This document shows, piece after piece, positions 63,886-64,000 of a stretch of DNA of 64,000 bases. The stretch spans positions 219,921-283,920 of the forward strand of contig CAWDGV010000002.1 in assembly GCA_963801985.1 (NCBI GenBank). The letters are read 5' to 3'. Position 1 is the stretch's first letter; each line of letters starts with the position of its first letter. A program made the position numbers and the translations under genes. The DNA comes from JABDQZ01 sp963801985. Its GTDB lineage: Bacteria > Pseudomonadota > Gammaproteobacteria > Chromatiales > Chromatiaceae. A model generated the notes under the pieces. That model did no database searches, was not told the origin of the DNA, and saw nothing but the letters and a program-made list of their open reading frames with translations.

Positions 63886-64000
63886 AATATATACCGGAAC
63901 CCGGAACTGTACTTTACGAAGCCATGCTGGCAGGCGCCTGTCACTGGTCGATGCAGATGCACAAGGGAACATCGTTGCGCCTGATTGACGAAGAGGGTGG
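63882..64000 (+). CDS. Urea-carboxylase-associated (DUF1989) protein, 3' partial
   Basis: The ATG at 63882 overlaps the stop of the NikR-like gene (ATGA). The frame is open to the window edge. The N terminus GTVLYEAMLAGACHWS and KGTSLRLIDEEG matches urea-carboxylase-associated proteins (UAAP1/DUF1989 family). It identifies the cluster. Confidence 0.7.
   Translation, partial: MKYIPEPGTVLYEAMLAGACHWSMQMHKGTSLRLIDEEG

Noticed and set aside
1..64000. CRISPR arrays, tRNA or rRNA genes, insertion sequences, prophage
   Set aside because: No regular direct repeats with spacers, no tRNA-like cloverleaf noticed, no transposase, integrase or phage protein in any frame.

Overview
The window reads as one chromosome segment of a sulfur-oxidising, probably autotrophic gammaproteobacterium. 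The evidence is a dissimilatory sulfur block (aprBA, the Qmo/Hdr electron-transfer operon and a TauE/SafE-type exporter), a CbbQ/CbbO pair, and housekeeping gene orders typical of gammaproteobacteria (lysM-dprA-smg-topA-tsaC-hemF and def-fmt-rsmB-DUF4390-ntrY-ntrX-trkA-trkH). The species cannot be named from sequence alone; a Chromatiales-like lineage is my inference.

Layout. 1-2200: the end of an MlaC-type gene, a radical SAM gene and hemF. 2243-7884 (minus): tsaC, topA, smg, dprA and a LysM protein. 8019-17887 (plus): def, fmt, rsmB, a DUF4390 gene, the NtrY/NtrX two-component pair and the TrkA/TrkH potassium uptake system. 17895-20528: an inverted-repeat element, an ECF sigma factor, an orphan NtrC-type response regulator and a DUF423 membrane protein. 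21016-34694: sulfur block with aprB-aprA, a YkgJ-type cysteine protein, a tautomerase, a TSUP exporter, a UspA-TRAP-TAXI uptake operon and qmoA-qmoB-hdrC-hdrB. 34972-37917: cbbQ-cbbO. 38049-44429: a second MlaC-like gene, a retropepsin-like protease, an HU protein and a four-gene operon (cyclic-nucleotide-binding/rhodanese/coiled-coil protein, coiled-coil membrane protein, PfkB kinase, Rieske protein). 44699-58051: envelope, regulatory and small genes, including djlA, a lytic transglycosylase, a receiver-PAS-AAA-Fis regulator, PilZ, YcgL, PilU, a MOSC protein, a DUF1415 protein and an ABC-F ATPase. 58101-64000: a nitrogen-scavenging operon of the urea-carboxylase/guanidine type (ABC transporter, creatininase family, type III glutamine synthetase, NikR-like regulator, urea-carboxylase-associated protein).

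Function. Sulfite made upstream would be oxidised by AprBA through APS, with electrons passed through QmoAB-HdrCB towards the quinone pool; the TSUP protein could export sulfite or sulfate. The nitrogen operon has, by eye, a glnA-like control region: two NtrC-type sites 31 bp apart, centred about -141 and -110 from the start expected for a sigma-54 promoter.

Sequence quality matters. topA carries three single-base indels, the retropepsin gene carries one, and the nitrogen operon downstream of its first gene carries roughly twenty or more, while almost all other genes are clean. The protein sequence in each frame stays conserved, which suggests base-calling or assembly errors more than decay, but this cannot be settled from the sequence. 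No tRNA, rRNA, CRISPR array, transposase or phage gene was seen.
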